From Gerris lacustris (lineage: Eukaryota > Arthropoda > Insecta > Hemiptera > Gerridae): 64,000 bases of DNA. The DNA lies in NCBI GenBank assembly GCA_951217055.1, contig OX578280.1, forward strand, positions 16,469,394-16,533,393, given 5' to 3'. The first letter of the stretch is position 1. The number at the start of each line of letters is the position of its first letter. Below are positions 23,336 to 33,560 of this stretch, one piece after another. The notes under the pieces were generated by a model. That model was not told the DNA's origin and did not search any database. It saw nothing but the letters and a program-made list of their open reading frames with translations. Made by a program: the position numbers and the translations under genes.

Positions 23336-23656
23336 TTATTCATACCCCGGTGTGGGATTATTTAAGTACGGTGAATACTGTGTTGAGTTCCATATAGGCC
23401 AATTCCCATAATCATGACATGTCTGGGTAGAGTAAGGTACCGTCGCCTGATAAGTCGAGGAAGTGGTATTATCCTGATAAGGCCATAAATCTTGACGTAG
23501 GAATATCGGTGGGTAATGAGTGAGAGAAGATGACGATTGAGGAGGTATACTATTATCAGCAATGTTCAGAGGTAATGTAGGTCCACTGCTGGAGAGAAGT
23601 CCATCCAGATCAGGCAAATACTCGCCACTGTTATTCAAATCACCATTCTCACCAAA
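23336..23656 (-). CDS. Exon 6, terminal coding exon
   Basis: Acceptor CGGTTTTAG, then 106 codons and TAA. It begins FGENGDLNNSGEYLPDLDG and ends NNPTPGYE. It is rich in Ser, Thr, Pro, Tyr and Trp, with no basic domain, which fits an activation region. A second overlapping frame on the same strand is only a shadow. I did not find a clear AATAAA close downstream on the minus strand. Confidence 0.8.
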   Translation of the reverse strand, partial: FGENGDLNNSGEYLPDLDGLLSSSGPTLPLNIADNSIPPQSSSSLTHYPPIFLRQDLWPYQDNTTSSTYQATVPYSTQTCHDYGNWPIWNSTQYSPYLNNPTPGYE

Positions 23657-26600
23657 CTAAAACCGAAAATTAAGAGATTTATTGAGCATTTTTATTTGTA
23701 ATTAAGCTATGGTGTTAGTAGACCTGCATATCTAAGCCCCTTAAAGAGTGATCCCCAATTTAGTTGTCACATTGTCCCCAATCCTTAGTTAATAAAAATA
23801 GATTGATAACAAAATAGTAACATTATAAAAACAAATGTTGATATCAACTCCAGCATTAATTTTGGAAGTTATTAATCAACAAAGTAACCAAAAGTAGTAG
23901 TCCAGGAGATAGCGTGTAAAAAAGTGTCTGACTAACATCAAGCTAGAATTTTTTGTATAAGTAAATGTTTTGGTGTCTTTTAAGAATATATGGCTTGGTA
24001 ATAGGCATTTGAAAAAAAAAAACAGGTGGAGAGCGGCCATGTCCAGCCCTTTTTGGTGTAGTATGTGATTTTCATGATACTGAGTACGAACTTAGTTAGC
24101 AGACCAATAATCAAGTTAATGGTAGTTTGTCACTTAATAGGTTAGTTAGTCAAATATTACTGCAAATCAAAGTGTCCCCCTGTCAAGGGACAAACTACCA
24201 TCAACTTGATAATTGGTCTACCAACTATAAGTTCGTACTCAAGATCATGAAAATCACATTGTCCACCAAAAAGGGCTGGACATGGCCGCTCTCCACCGGT
24301 TTGTTTTTTTCAAATGCCTATTGCCAAGCTATGTCCCGCAGACGAACTTAGCTGACCATATATTCTTAAAAGGCACCAAAACATTTACTTATACACAAAA
24401 TTCTAGCTTGATGTTAGTCAGACACTTTTTTGCATGCTATCTCCTGGACTATAGGCCATATAAAGCTATAATTTAGTTAATAAGAATATAAAAGAAACGT
24501 ACCTGTGAATTATTAAGGTTTCCAAGACTAGGTAAATGTGAGAAGTAGCTGAGCTGGGGATTTGTAGAGCAGGAATAATCTATATTTGAAGGAAGTGCAT
24601 TGAGAGTGGAGTTAGTATTAGACTGGGTGTTTCCATTCTCCCATGGTTTCCTGAATCAAATAAAACCATAATTATAACCCTATATATGCAATAAGAAAAA
24701 CTAAAAACCGTTATAAACTTGTTTTTTGTTTTCAAGTTCCAATTATCCTCACTCACACACTCTGCGTGTTCCCCCACTACCCCCAACCCACCCGCAGTGA
24801 CAATATGAAGGGGCTACCTGTCAATTATTTTGCCCAAAAAAGTGCCCGGATGGGCCAAAAATGTTTCACTCTTGGATCGATGAAGTGTTTGTTCCTGTAA
24901 TTAAAAATGAATATAACATGTCACTTTTTGCCCAAAACATTCCCCTTTTCGATTATCCATCAAAGCTCCGGTCATGTACTTGACATTTAATCACATTTTC
25001 TTTTTTAAAAACTATTATTCTAAGTGATTTAACTTTAAAGACATGTCATATCTGAATAACTAACCAAAATCTTACTTAGCAAATTTATTTAGTGTAATTG
25101 TTATTGATTTCAATAGTTTCAAGAAAACAAGAAATAAACTAAGGATTAACTATTGAATGTATAATCAAATGTAATTAATTTTTCATACACACCTTAATTG
25201 CCAATTGAAGTTGTCTTGATAGATTTGGTCGCCTCCATTATTATCTTTCATTGATCGATGCACTGACTGGAAAACAAAAAAAAAAAAAATCAATTAATGA
25301 TCCAGTAGAGAGACTCAGATTTCTCAAATACTTAAAACAAAAATAAAATGAAATTGTAATAAACAATTTTAATAAGATAATATGAAATTTCTGCAATCTA
25401 ACTAAAATTAAGGCAAATTTAATTTTAACCCATTGAATTAAGAGCAATTTTAATTTTATATTAATCTTTTTAAACACATTTTTTTAATACAATAATTTAA
25501 TAGTAATTACTATTCAAAAGGGAATAAGTTTTTTTTACTATACTATTTATTGAAGAACAGGCTTCAAGAATCTTTAATATTGAAGGAAATTTCTATAATC
25601 ACAAAACAATGAGCACTATAATAATTTCAGAAACGCTATGACAGGATTTGGTTCAACTTAAAATTAAAAAAATACATTTTTTACAGAAATGCCCGAACTT
25701 ATAACAAACTTTTGATGTGTTGTACTTGACGTGGGAAGACTCAAAGATACCGAATTGACCCTCTACATTTTTTGGTCCTAATCAATTTAAACGCAGCATC
25801 AACAAGCAAAATATTGAAGCCACAATAGAAATATTAAACATTGCGCCAGTATAGAAAGTGACCAAATTAATGTAATATTTAAATATTACATACAGCCCTT
25901 CTAATATTCAATTTCTTTTTAGGGTCCGTAGGCAAAACCAAGGACCCTTATATTTTCCTGTGTGTGTTTATATTTTTCTCACGGTGACACCTTTTGTCCG
26001 ATCACTTTGAAATTTGGCATATATGTGTATACTACCTTCCCACACAATTTAAAAATATAGTGACTTAAACAAATTATTTTTCAAAAAAAGAAGGGTAAAA
26101 AAAACTTAAGGGTTAAAAAATAATTGATTTTTCTGGAGACCGTGTGGGGTATCATATGAAAGGGTACATCGAGCTGATTACAAAAATATAAAATTTTTTG
26201 GTTATAACTTTGATAGGGCGAGCAAAGGCGAGTTTGAAGTTGGTGTGAAAAGTGTCCCCCTCTTACATGCTCTTTTGAATGTATTTATATGTTTATAGTC
26301 CGGTTCACTGGCAAAAAATTCTTTATCAGAAATTTGTTTATGTGTTTTTAGAATATCAGACCCATAGGATAGTTTAAAGTAGGCTTTTTAGCATTTTAAA
26401 AAGCTACATCAATAGGTACTACTTAAACGATACCATGTTGCCTACGGGCCATCGCTGTGTGCTGACTAGCACACACTTGACCTATTTATTTTATTTTTTC
26501 TTCTTTTTAGTTCAAATGATGAAAGTAAAAACATATATATAATTAAAGGCTTACTTTAAACGTATATCTTTCAGCATGTGATGGTGTAGGTATGGCATAA

Positions 26601-29134
26601 TTGTACGGAATTTGCTTCTTAGTAGCTGCATTAGGTACTCTTCTATCCATCAGCAGCTGTTGTATAGAGTGAGCTATGGGCATACCACTTGTACGTACAG
26701 GAAGGGACATCTCTAGAGCTGACATCGATGTATTTCTCTTATCTCCATAACATAAATCAGGACTTCTACTTCGACTGCGATGAGACTGAAACACAAATAT
26801 ACACATCAAATAAACAAATCATTTAGCTAATGAGAGAGGCACATAGCTTCATCTTGTTCTATTATTGGACGAATGGTCGTATGAGTAAACAAAGCTGTGA
26901 TCCCACTAGGAATTTAAAGTGTGGTTGTCTTAATCTGTTTCAATGCTAAGTAGGAGCACACTTATTCAATATTAATATGAAACATGAAATGGGCAATTTT
27001 TGAATTTTCTTGAAATTTTCGCCTTCAAGCAAACAAAAATGATCTAGTAGACCAGGAGATATCGTGCTAGAAATGTCTATCATCAAGCATTTTGTAAATA
27101 AGTGTAAGAATTTGTGGTTGGCTAATTTCATCTGCGTTACAGAGCTTGGCAATAGGCATTTGAAAATAAATAAAAGCGGAGAGCGGCAATGTCCTGCCCA
27201 GTTTGGTGGACAATTTGATTTTCATGATCCTGAGTAAAAAATTAGTTAGTAGATCAACCTTAAGTCCACATTAATTTGTCACTTGATAGGTTAGTTATTC
27301 AAACATTACTCCAAATCAAAGTGGTAACACAACTATATTGATGTGGTGACAAAGTAACATTACAGTCTTCGCACAACTAGAATCGACGCGTTGACAGCGC
27401 GGGAAATTGAGTGACACACAGATTGGCCAACCTCTCTGGGGGAAAAAATAAAGCCACTACGAAGCCTTCTTATACTGTTATCCAGAGGGCCTCTCCCCTC
27501 CACTAGAGACATTTATCTTTGCCTAGTTGGCCCGACCTTTTGTCCGGGAAAATCTCAAGCTCTCATTGGCTCGTCCCCCCTTTTGCAAGTTTTTCCCGCG
27601 CTGTCAACACGTCGATTCTAGTTGTGCGATGACTGTAACTTGAATTTTGTTCTACTAATTAATTTTGTACTCAGGATCATGAAAATCATATTGTTTACCA
27701 AAATGGGTGGGACATGGCCGCTCTCCACCAGTTTGTTTTTTTCAAAAGCCTATTGCCAAGCTATGTCCCGCAGACGAACTTAGCTGACAACGTATTCTTA
27801 CAAGGCACCAAAAGATTAACTTATACACAAAATTCTAGCTTGATGTTAGTTAAAAACTTTCTTACAAGCTATCTTCTAGACTATAGGATTACTTACAGCA
27901 AAAGAATCGTCTAATGATTTCTTCCTAGGTCTTCCAACACGTTTAACCTGTGGTGAAACTCCTTGAGGAGTTGTCGCTGGATAAAAAGAACATTGTAGCA
28001 GTTTCTTAGCGGCTTTTTTCCTCGCTCGAGAGTCTTTCTCATTTGTCAAGATCTTCTGAACCAGATCCTCATTCCCACTGTAACGTGCCTTTATAATTTC
28101 AAGTAGAACATCATGCTGAAACCAAACAAAACTTAAATTTGAGGCTTGCAGAAAAGTAACAAAGAAAATCTGAAACCTATATGAAGTCAGGGAGGTTCCA
28201 TTATTTTGAGCACTGAGCAAAAACCAACTATTGCATATATTATAGTTAAAAAAAAATTAAATGCTAGTGAACATAGATTTTTGTCCAAAAGTTGTATGGA
28301 AGAACGGTTGAAAACTTGTGAAAAAGGAATGACATCCACTTTTTTTTTTTTTTTCTTGTTTTTTCATTATTTTCCACAATTTTTTTAAAAAAATGTTCCT
28401 CATAATTGTTAAGTACAGTGTTCAAATTTAAACTTTAAACTTGATAAAAGTTTATTTATATCCCTTTTACATACTTTTTAGTTTGGTAAGTTAATTTTTG
28501 TTCTCCTGAAAAATTGAGTTTGATGGACATGCACCCTTTTTCCCCTGGACCCTTCAATTGCTAAGTGGCTATCATATATTATAGACTGAACTCGGTCAAC
28601 TAATAAATCGACTGAGGTTAAAGGAAACTAAATAGGTACTGAATAAAAAGTTTAAATTTCTCTCCAAACTAAGAGAGAATAAAGAAAAGTATGTTCTCTA
28701 CTATGTGTTAAGAAACATAATAATATCTCCTTAGGTATCACCTAATGATACTTAGCTAAAATTCACTTATTTTGCATCAGAAATCACAAGAATGGAAAAT
28801 TAAAATTTAAACAGTTGACTTTCTTAGATCGTAAGTCATTAAATATTTAACAATTAGTTGAGAATCACAGGTAATAATAGAATGTTAAATAAGTTCCTTT
28901 AAGCCGGGTTGAATAATTCACTACCGGCTAATTTATAAGTCAGACCACGTTTCTTGTTCATTATGACACCTGTTACGGTCGATCTATATCTATTCATTAT
29001 CAAAATATACATACCTTTAAATTGCCAGGTAACTCTAATTCTTTTGCTTTTGATTGCAATTGCCTGTAATTCAGGGAGATAAGATCGAAAGGGGTCCACT
29101 GTCTGCTACCTGTTTCAGGGGCTATCGTTGTCAT
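23336..29134 (-). CDS. SAP-like/AT-hook nuclear protein, six-exon gene model
   Basis: Joining 29134-29015, 28115-27897, 26785-26555, 25266-25193, 24650-24503 and 23656-23336 gives ATG to TAA in one frame, 370 residues. Residues 17-46 have the spacing of a SAP DNA-binding motif (LISLNYRQLQSKAKELELPG, then LLEII). Residues about 63-80 are basic, and an AT-hook core GRPRKK lies at about 101-106. Exon 3 starts with SHRSRSRSP and later contains GMPIAHSIQQLLMDRRV, which resembles an OCA peptide. The C-terminal half is rich in Ser, Asn, Pro and Tyr with acidic leucine patches (EYLPDLDGLL), as in activation domains. Inference: a chromatin-bound transcriptional cofactor. No exact family is recognised; the role is unproven. 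Confidence 0.8.
23898..24451. mobile_element. Foldback family F1, complete copy in intron 5
   Basis: A clean 554-bp foldback with termini TAGTCCAGGAGATAGC and GCTATCTCCTGGACTA. The arms pair almost end to end around 24170. It is the best reference copy of the family. It sits in the intron between exons 5 and 6, 52 bp from the exon 5 donor. The 74- and 64-codon frames inside are arm sequence. Confidence 0.85.
24503..24650 (-). CDS. Exon 5
   Basis: Acceptor TTTGATTCAG and strong donor GTACGT. The first base completes an Arg codon with exon 4. It encodes 50 residues including KPWENGNTQSNTNSTLNALP and LSYFSHLPSLGNLNNSQ; polar, low-complexity, probably disordered. Confidence 0.8.
25193..25266 (-). 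CDS. Exon 4
   Basis: A 74-bp exon after a pyrimidine tract ending TTTTCCAG, with donor GTGTGT. It encodes SVHRSMKDNNGGDQIYQDNF plus NWQL, and leaves two bases (AG). Its phase lets it splice to exon 5 or, in principle, to the downstream exon at 14628-14499. Confidence 0.75.
25919..26487 (-). mobile_element. TIR repeat family G, copy in intron 3
   Basis: An inverted relative of 2683-3583 and 30580-31323, with AGGGTCCGTAGGCA at the left and the GTGTGCTGACTAGCACAC palindrome at the right. It ends about 70 bp from the exon 3 donor. Confidence 0.7.
26555..26785 (-). CDS. Exon 3, Arg/Ser patch and OCA-like segment
   Basis: Acceptor TTTGTGTTTCAG, 77 codons, donor GTAAGC, phase 0 at both ends. It starts SHRSRSRSPDLCYGDKRN. 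The middle reads SGMPIAHSIQQLLMDRRVPN, in which a Gly, an Ile/Val-x-x-Ser-Ile pattern, paired leucines and a terminal Arg match the pattern of the OCA peptide in POU2AF1 and IkappaB-zeta. It ends PSHAERYTFK. The similarity is short and was judged by eye. Confidence 0.8.
27048..27883. mobile_element. Foldback family F1, copy in intron 2 abutting a splice donor
   Basis: Termini TAGACCAGGAGATATC and ATCTTCTAGACTA with the usual arm words. It is enlarged by a nested MITE at 27361-27637. The right terminus lies only 13 bp inside the intron from the end of exon 2 (27897), so the 5' splice site sequence is the last host DNA before the transposon. Confidence 0.8.
27361..27637. mobile_element. MITE nested in the F1 copy, long TIRs
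   Basis: Ends TACAGTCTTCGCACAACTAG and its complement with a mismatch or two. The inverted match extends about 45 bp through 'GACAGCGCGGGAAA'. It shares the GAGCCAATGAGAG-type block with M1. TA borders suggest a TA target. Confidence 0.8.
27897..28115 (-). CDS. Exon 2, end of SAP-like motif and AT-hook
   Basis: Acceptor GTTTGGTTTCAG, 73 codons, strong donor GTAAGT, phase 0 both sides. It begins HDVLLEIIKARYSGNEDLVQ, then a basic helix (SRARKKAAKKLL), then KRVGRPRKKS, whose GRPRKK core is an AT-hook. The distance between the two DNA-binding motifs is about 55 residues. Confidence 0.85.
28250..28890. other. Intron 1, AT-rich, no feature seen
   Basis: A T-run near 28340 and general AT-richness; no repeat termini or extra exon recognised. 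Confidence 0.4.
29015..29134 (-). CDS. Exon 1, first coding exon
   Basis: ATG at 29134 in a CACCATGA context, then 40 codons and donor GTATGT, phase 0. The peptide starts MTTIAPETGSRQWTPFDLIS and continues into the first helix of the SAP-like motif. Upstream, 29281-29410 is less AT-rich and may hold the promoter, but no core element is certain. Confidence 0.75.
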
Positions 29135-29499
29135 GGTGAATTGTTAATATTATCGTAAATTACAGGATAAACATTAGAAAGTAATACTTGAAAATAGAGT
29201 ATCTAATACATTAATCAGCCTTACGGAAAATTAATTATATAAATTATGAAATATGAAACATAAGAACTCAAAGAACGTGACACAAGAAATGGGAGGCCAA
29301 GCCTTTGAGTTAAAAATTTTTAAGTGGGGATAAGAGCGAAGGCGGCGTCAAGAAGCTTTCCAGAACTAGTTGCTTCCAAGATTTGACTTAAAGCGGGAAC
29401 TTTAAAAGCATCAAATTACAACAGAGAAGAAATTTAAAAAGAAACTAAATCATAGAACTAAATAAAGCCATTGAAGCAAGAAATTAGTTAAAATTATGT

Positions 29500-30575
29500 T
29501 TTATGATTAACTTTTAAGTTAAATAAAACATTTTAAATTAAATTAAATAAATACCAGTACCTATGTGGTACGGGAACACTGTTAAAGTTAGAAAATCTAC
29601 TATTTTTTTCTAAAAAAAAACGCTTCTTTTGGGGGCTTATTACTTTGTGAAAAATATTTAATAATTATTTTTAATATTTTAGTTAAATCACAGGTGAAAT
29701 TTAAACGATGTAATTTACTTAAAGGAGATAGCTATTTGGTTTTATATTTTATTCAAAATACGAGATTTAAAAACAATATCTAAACTGCCAGTTACACCAA
29801 CCAAATATCTTAATGTCACTAAAAATTTCGTTGAATGTAAGAAGCTCGCTTCAATTAATTTTTAGTTATAGTATTATTTGCTTATTTTATTATATAAAAA
29901 TTAAACGATGAATTAAAATAAAATAATCTAGAAAAAGTTAACATAATATTATTTATTGACTTTTTAAAAAAAAAAAAGTCATTTACGTAAATACATCGTA
30001 ATATGATCACGTGGTTTAAATTAAATCATATCTAGATGTTATTAACATTTCGAAAACTGAATTCATCAGTGAAATTTAATTACCATTTAAGCCCCTTTCT
30101 GTTGGAATGCTCCATATAACCAACTTCATTATGATCAAACCAGATCCTCCAAGTAGGGGATAATGTAGGTTCGAGTCCTAGCGATGAAACAAATCGTAAA
30201 ATAGAAAACAATATTTAACTTATGTTCCGTAATCTACGCTCTAAAGTTCCAAGTTGAATTAATATTTTTTTACAATTAAAACCTAAAAAAAATTCTCACG
30301 TCTTACATGTATCCAAAATCCAAACCCATGAAATTATATATCATCCTAATACATCTACTTGACACCTATAACTCTTAAGTAATTGTTTTGTTAGGTCTAA
30401 TTTATTAGTTTTAGAAAATATCAAGAGACATTTATAAAACACTGAGTAAATTTTCATCGTATTAATTACAAACACAGTTTAGTAAAATCATATTGATTCC
30501 TGCTTAGGTTGTTCAGTTGTACTGGATTGAAATATAAATTATTATATTTATAAATTCTGCGACACTTATCCTAAA
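29500..30575. other. Upstream AT-rich region
   Basis: No frame or terminal repeat found. A tRNA-box-B-like string GGTTCGAGTCCTAGCG occurs at about 30168 without a matching A-box or cloverleaf. Confidence 0.3.
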
Positions 30576-30579
30576 TAAA

Positions 30580-31323
30580 CAGGTCAAGTGTGTGCTAGTC
30601 AGCACACAGCGAGGGTCCGTAGGCAACCCTGCGTCTAGTTTAAGTAGTACCTATAGATGGTGTTTTTTAATATGCTAAAAAGCTTACTTTGAACTATCCT
30701 ATGGGTCTGATATTCTCAAAACACATAAACAAACTTCTGATAAAGTATTATTTTGCCACTGAACCGGACTACAACCATATAAATACACCGAAAAGACCAT
30801 ATTTAAAAAAAACGTATTTTGTCAATAAAAAATAAAATAATATTTTTTTCGAAATTTCCAAAAAGTGGTATCTTTACTTTTGGTCAAAGAATGTTCAGGA
30901 ATTTTTTCAGATATTTTGCACTTCACATAAGCGAGATAGAAGGGGGGGACACGTTTCACATCCACTTCAAACTTACCTACGCTCGCCCTATCAAAGTTAT
31001 AACCAAAGAATTATATATTTTTGTAATCACTTTCCCTTCATATGATATTAAATGAGTTTTAAATATTAAATATTAAATAAAGACTCATGGTGTCGAAAAA
31101 AAATGTAAAATTTTTAACCCTTAAGTTTTTTTACCCTAATTTTTTTGAATATATTTTTTTTAAGTCGCTATATTTTTAAAATATGTGGGTAGGTACAAGA
31201 CACATACATGCCAAATTTCAAAGTGATCGGACGAAAGGTGTAGCCGTGAGAGCATGCGAGAGGACGGGCGGACAGACACACGCAGGAAAATATAAGGGTC
31301 CTTGGTTTTGCCTACGGACCCTA
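30580..31323 (+). mobile_element. TIR repeat family G, copy 3
   Basis: Starts AGGTCAAGTGTGTGCTAGTC with the same GGGTCCGTAGGCA end; finishes TGCCTACGGACCCT. It carries a small direct duplication of 'AAATATTAAATATTAAAT' near 31050. It is single-copy for the segment duplicated in copy 1. Confidence 0.7.
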
Positions 31324-31450
31324 AAAAATACGTTTATTCGTTATTAAGTCGTAGTATTATAGTGACAATGTGTGCCTACTATATATATAATATAAAAAAA
31401 TAATACCTGTGTGTGTGTGTGTAGTTATATTTAGTTTTCTTTATACTTAC

Positions 31451-31543
31451 ATCTGGGCTCTTGTTATAAGATGATTTATTTGGTTGGTATTCCACTGAAA
31501 TTTCTATTCTTTGCTTTAATAAACATTTAATATTATCACTCAT
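31451..31543 (-). CDS. Possible alternative first coding exon
   Basis: ATG at 31543 opens 31 codons, MSDNIKCLLKQRIEISVEYQ through SSYNKSPD. A strong donor GTAAGTAT follows in phase 0, compatible with the phase-0 acceptor of exon 2. If used, it would replace the N-terminal half of the SAP-like motif. An upstream TAG could also serve as an acceptor with two bases before AAT ATG, in the phase left by the exon at 61006-60858. Both options are inference. Confidence 0.4.
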
Positions 31544-31974
31544 ATTAACTACCGTATATATATGTAACTATATCGTACAATTTCGTATGTTCAAGTTTTT
31601 ATAAAATAAAAAATATATCTATATCTATATCTGTATGTAACATTCATCCAAAAATATTGAATAGACAAAAGTAATCCCTTGAACTCATATATATATAGCT
31701 TTAAGTTGCCCTACAAACTGTGGACTAAAATCAAAATAATACACACCCAAAAACAAATTGTATTTACTTTGGCCGAATGAACATTGTAATATTTATTAAA
31801 ATATGTATGTACATTATATTTATATACTAGAAACGTAACAACAATACAATAATAAATCTGTGTTATGTTATTATAGGACCATAAAAACAAATAAATAATA
31901 ATAAACAACAATAAATTCGAAAGAGTGTCATAGTTTTCTTTTTTTCGTTAAAATGAAAAAAGGACTTTGCTAGC

Positions 31975-32400
31975 AATTATTTTTACTTTCTCATATAAAG
32001 AGAAAAGTTTTGTGATGGCGCAAAAAATCGATTTTGAGGGATTTACACGTTTTAAAGGTCCCCCTAAGTCAAAAAAGTGGATTTAAAAAAGGTCTGTCTG
32101 TCGTCTGTGCAGACGAGTGGAGCCTAAACTAATGGGCCGATTTTGACGAAATTTGGCATACATGTTCAGAAAAATCATAGCCCAAGTCGAAATCGAGAAA
32201 TGAATTATAGCTCCGAATTTGGGGGCGCTACCCCGGTTCCGACAATTTTTATTAAAAAATTCTAACCACCCATTCATTTAACTACGCATCTAACGATATA
32301 AGCCGTTTCCCGGGAAAAATCTAGTTCCTGAGAAAATAGGTTTAAACGCGGGTAGAGAGAGGCCGGGTTCGATTCCCGCCGAGGAGAAGTTATTTTTATG
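31975..32400 (+). repeat. Repeat family with box-B-like segment
   Basis: It begins TTTACTTTCTCATATAAAG and includes GGGTTCGATTCCCGCC near 32367. Inverted relatives occupy about 46395-46930 and, more diverged, 45450-45860, sharing GCCGATTTTGACGAAATTTGG-like and 'AAACGGCTTA' words in complement. It may be a tRNA-derived SINE with a long body. Confidence 0.5.
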
Positions 32401-32432
32401 ATAAATTTTTATTAAATTATCAATAATAATTA

Positions 32433-32681
32433 ATTTCATTTTTAAGTTTTAGGTAGTATTCATACTATGGAAAGTTTAAATTTTAATTTAAATCAAATTA
32501 TAATTATTATTAACAAAGGGAGACAGACAGAGAAAAATAGACTCCAGCGCCGGGACTTGAACCACGGGGCTCTATATTTTTCTCTGTCTTTCTCCCTTTG
32601 TTAACAATAATTATAATTTGATTTAAATTAAAATTTAAACTTTCCATAGTATGAATACTACCTGAAACTTAAAAATGAAAT
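32433..32681. mobile_element. Foldback family F6 with tRNA-like centre, copy 1
   Basis: Arms of about 110 bp (ATTTCATTTTTAAGTTTTAG and complement, continuing through a TAATTTAAATCAAATTATAA block) flank a truncated, inverted tRNA-like piece (CCGGGACTTGAACCAC). Confidence 0.75.
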
Positions 32682-32836
32682 TTCTAATTGATTGTATAGG
32701 TACTAAATGGGTACTTTATAATTATAAGCGATACTTCTCGGTCTAGTTCTATTGTCGTTAATATTGACTTCTAGACTTGTGGAAAATTAAAAGCTTAATT
32801 CGGGACTAGGTATCATTACTGACGGAGGAAATTATT

Positions 32837-32914
32837 CTCCAGTGTAGCTCAGTTGGTAGAGCTCTACTGGAAATATAGAGCCCGGAGCCCGTGGTTCAAG
32901 TCCCGGCACTGGAG
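32837..32914 (+). tRNA. tRNA-derived sequence, probably not a functional tRNA
   Basis: CTCCAGTG and CACTGGAG could form the acceptor stem. GCTC-AGTTGGTA-GAGC is a perfect D arm, and GGTTCAAGTCC is a box B. The anticodon arm does not form a standard 7-base loop and the T stem has a mismatch. It is followed by the F6 arm sequence to about 32981. The same tRNA-like unit lies inside the foldbacks at 32433 and 50512, so I call it mobile-element cargo. Confidence 0.5.
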
Positions 32915-33419
32915 TCTATTTTTCTCTGTCTGTCTCCCTTTGTTATTGTGAGTAATAATTATAATTTGATTTAAATTAAAAAATAATAATAAAATGTACC
33001 TACGAAAACATGAAAACTAAATACAACACTAAATGAAAACACTGGGATAAGTAATTATGAACTCGTACATGAGAAAGTTTGTCTGAGTTTTTTACATTGA
33101 TATTTTTAATTATTCATTTTCTATTCCATTTTACCTTATGACCTTTTCATACTTTTGTATTTGGCTGTTTTTTTTTTTTTGCATTCGAGTTTACTGACGG
33201 TAGTGGAAACATGTCATTATTCTGATGAGGGGTTAGTTTTTGTCTCTAAATTTAATAAATTTGTTGGACAGAAATCAGTACCTATAAGATACATAAATAT
33301 ATTATTGGTTATCTCCGCCAGGAAGCATTATTAGTCCCGTGTCTGTCCTTCGGGAAACACGGGTTTCTTGATAAAGAAGAAAAATGAAATGAAAAGATTA
33401 TTTTATCATTGCCAAAAAC

Positions 33420-33560
33420 CTGTCCGTTTTGGCGAACCACCATATTTTAACAAATTGTATACGTTTTTAATGAAATTTGGATGGTAGGTAATAATTAACC
33501 TACTATTTGTCCCTTATTAATTTCGACCTATTTCTTCCTCTCTGACTAGGTCACTTTAGG
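33420..33560 (+). repeat. R1 fragment
   Basis: GCGAACCACCATATTTTAAC followed by 'AATGAAATTTGGATGGTAGGT' matches the inner part of R1 at 460-530. Flanks at 33580-34270 include another insect-repeat-like stretch without clear ends. Confidence 0.4.

Noticed and set aside
30160..30190. Second tRNA-like site (GGTTCGAGTCCTAGCG)
   Set aside because: Only a box-B-like string; no D arm or acceptor stem.
32837..32914. Functional tRNA gene
   Set aside because: Boxes A and B are good but the anticodon arm is abnormal, and the unit is shared with foldback elements; kept as tRNA-derived sequence.
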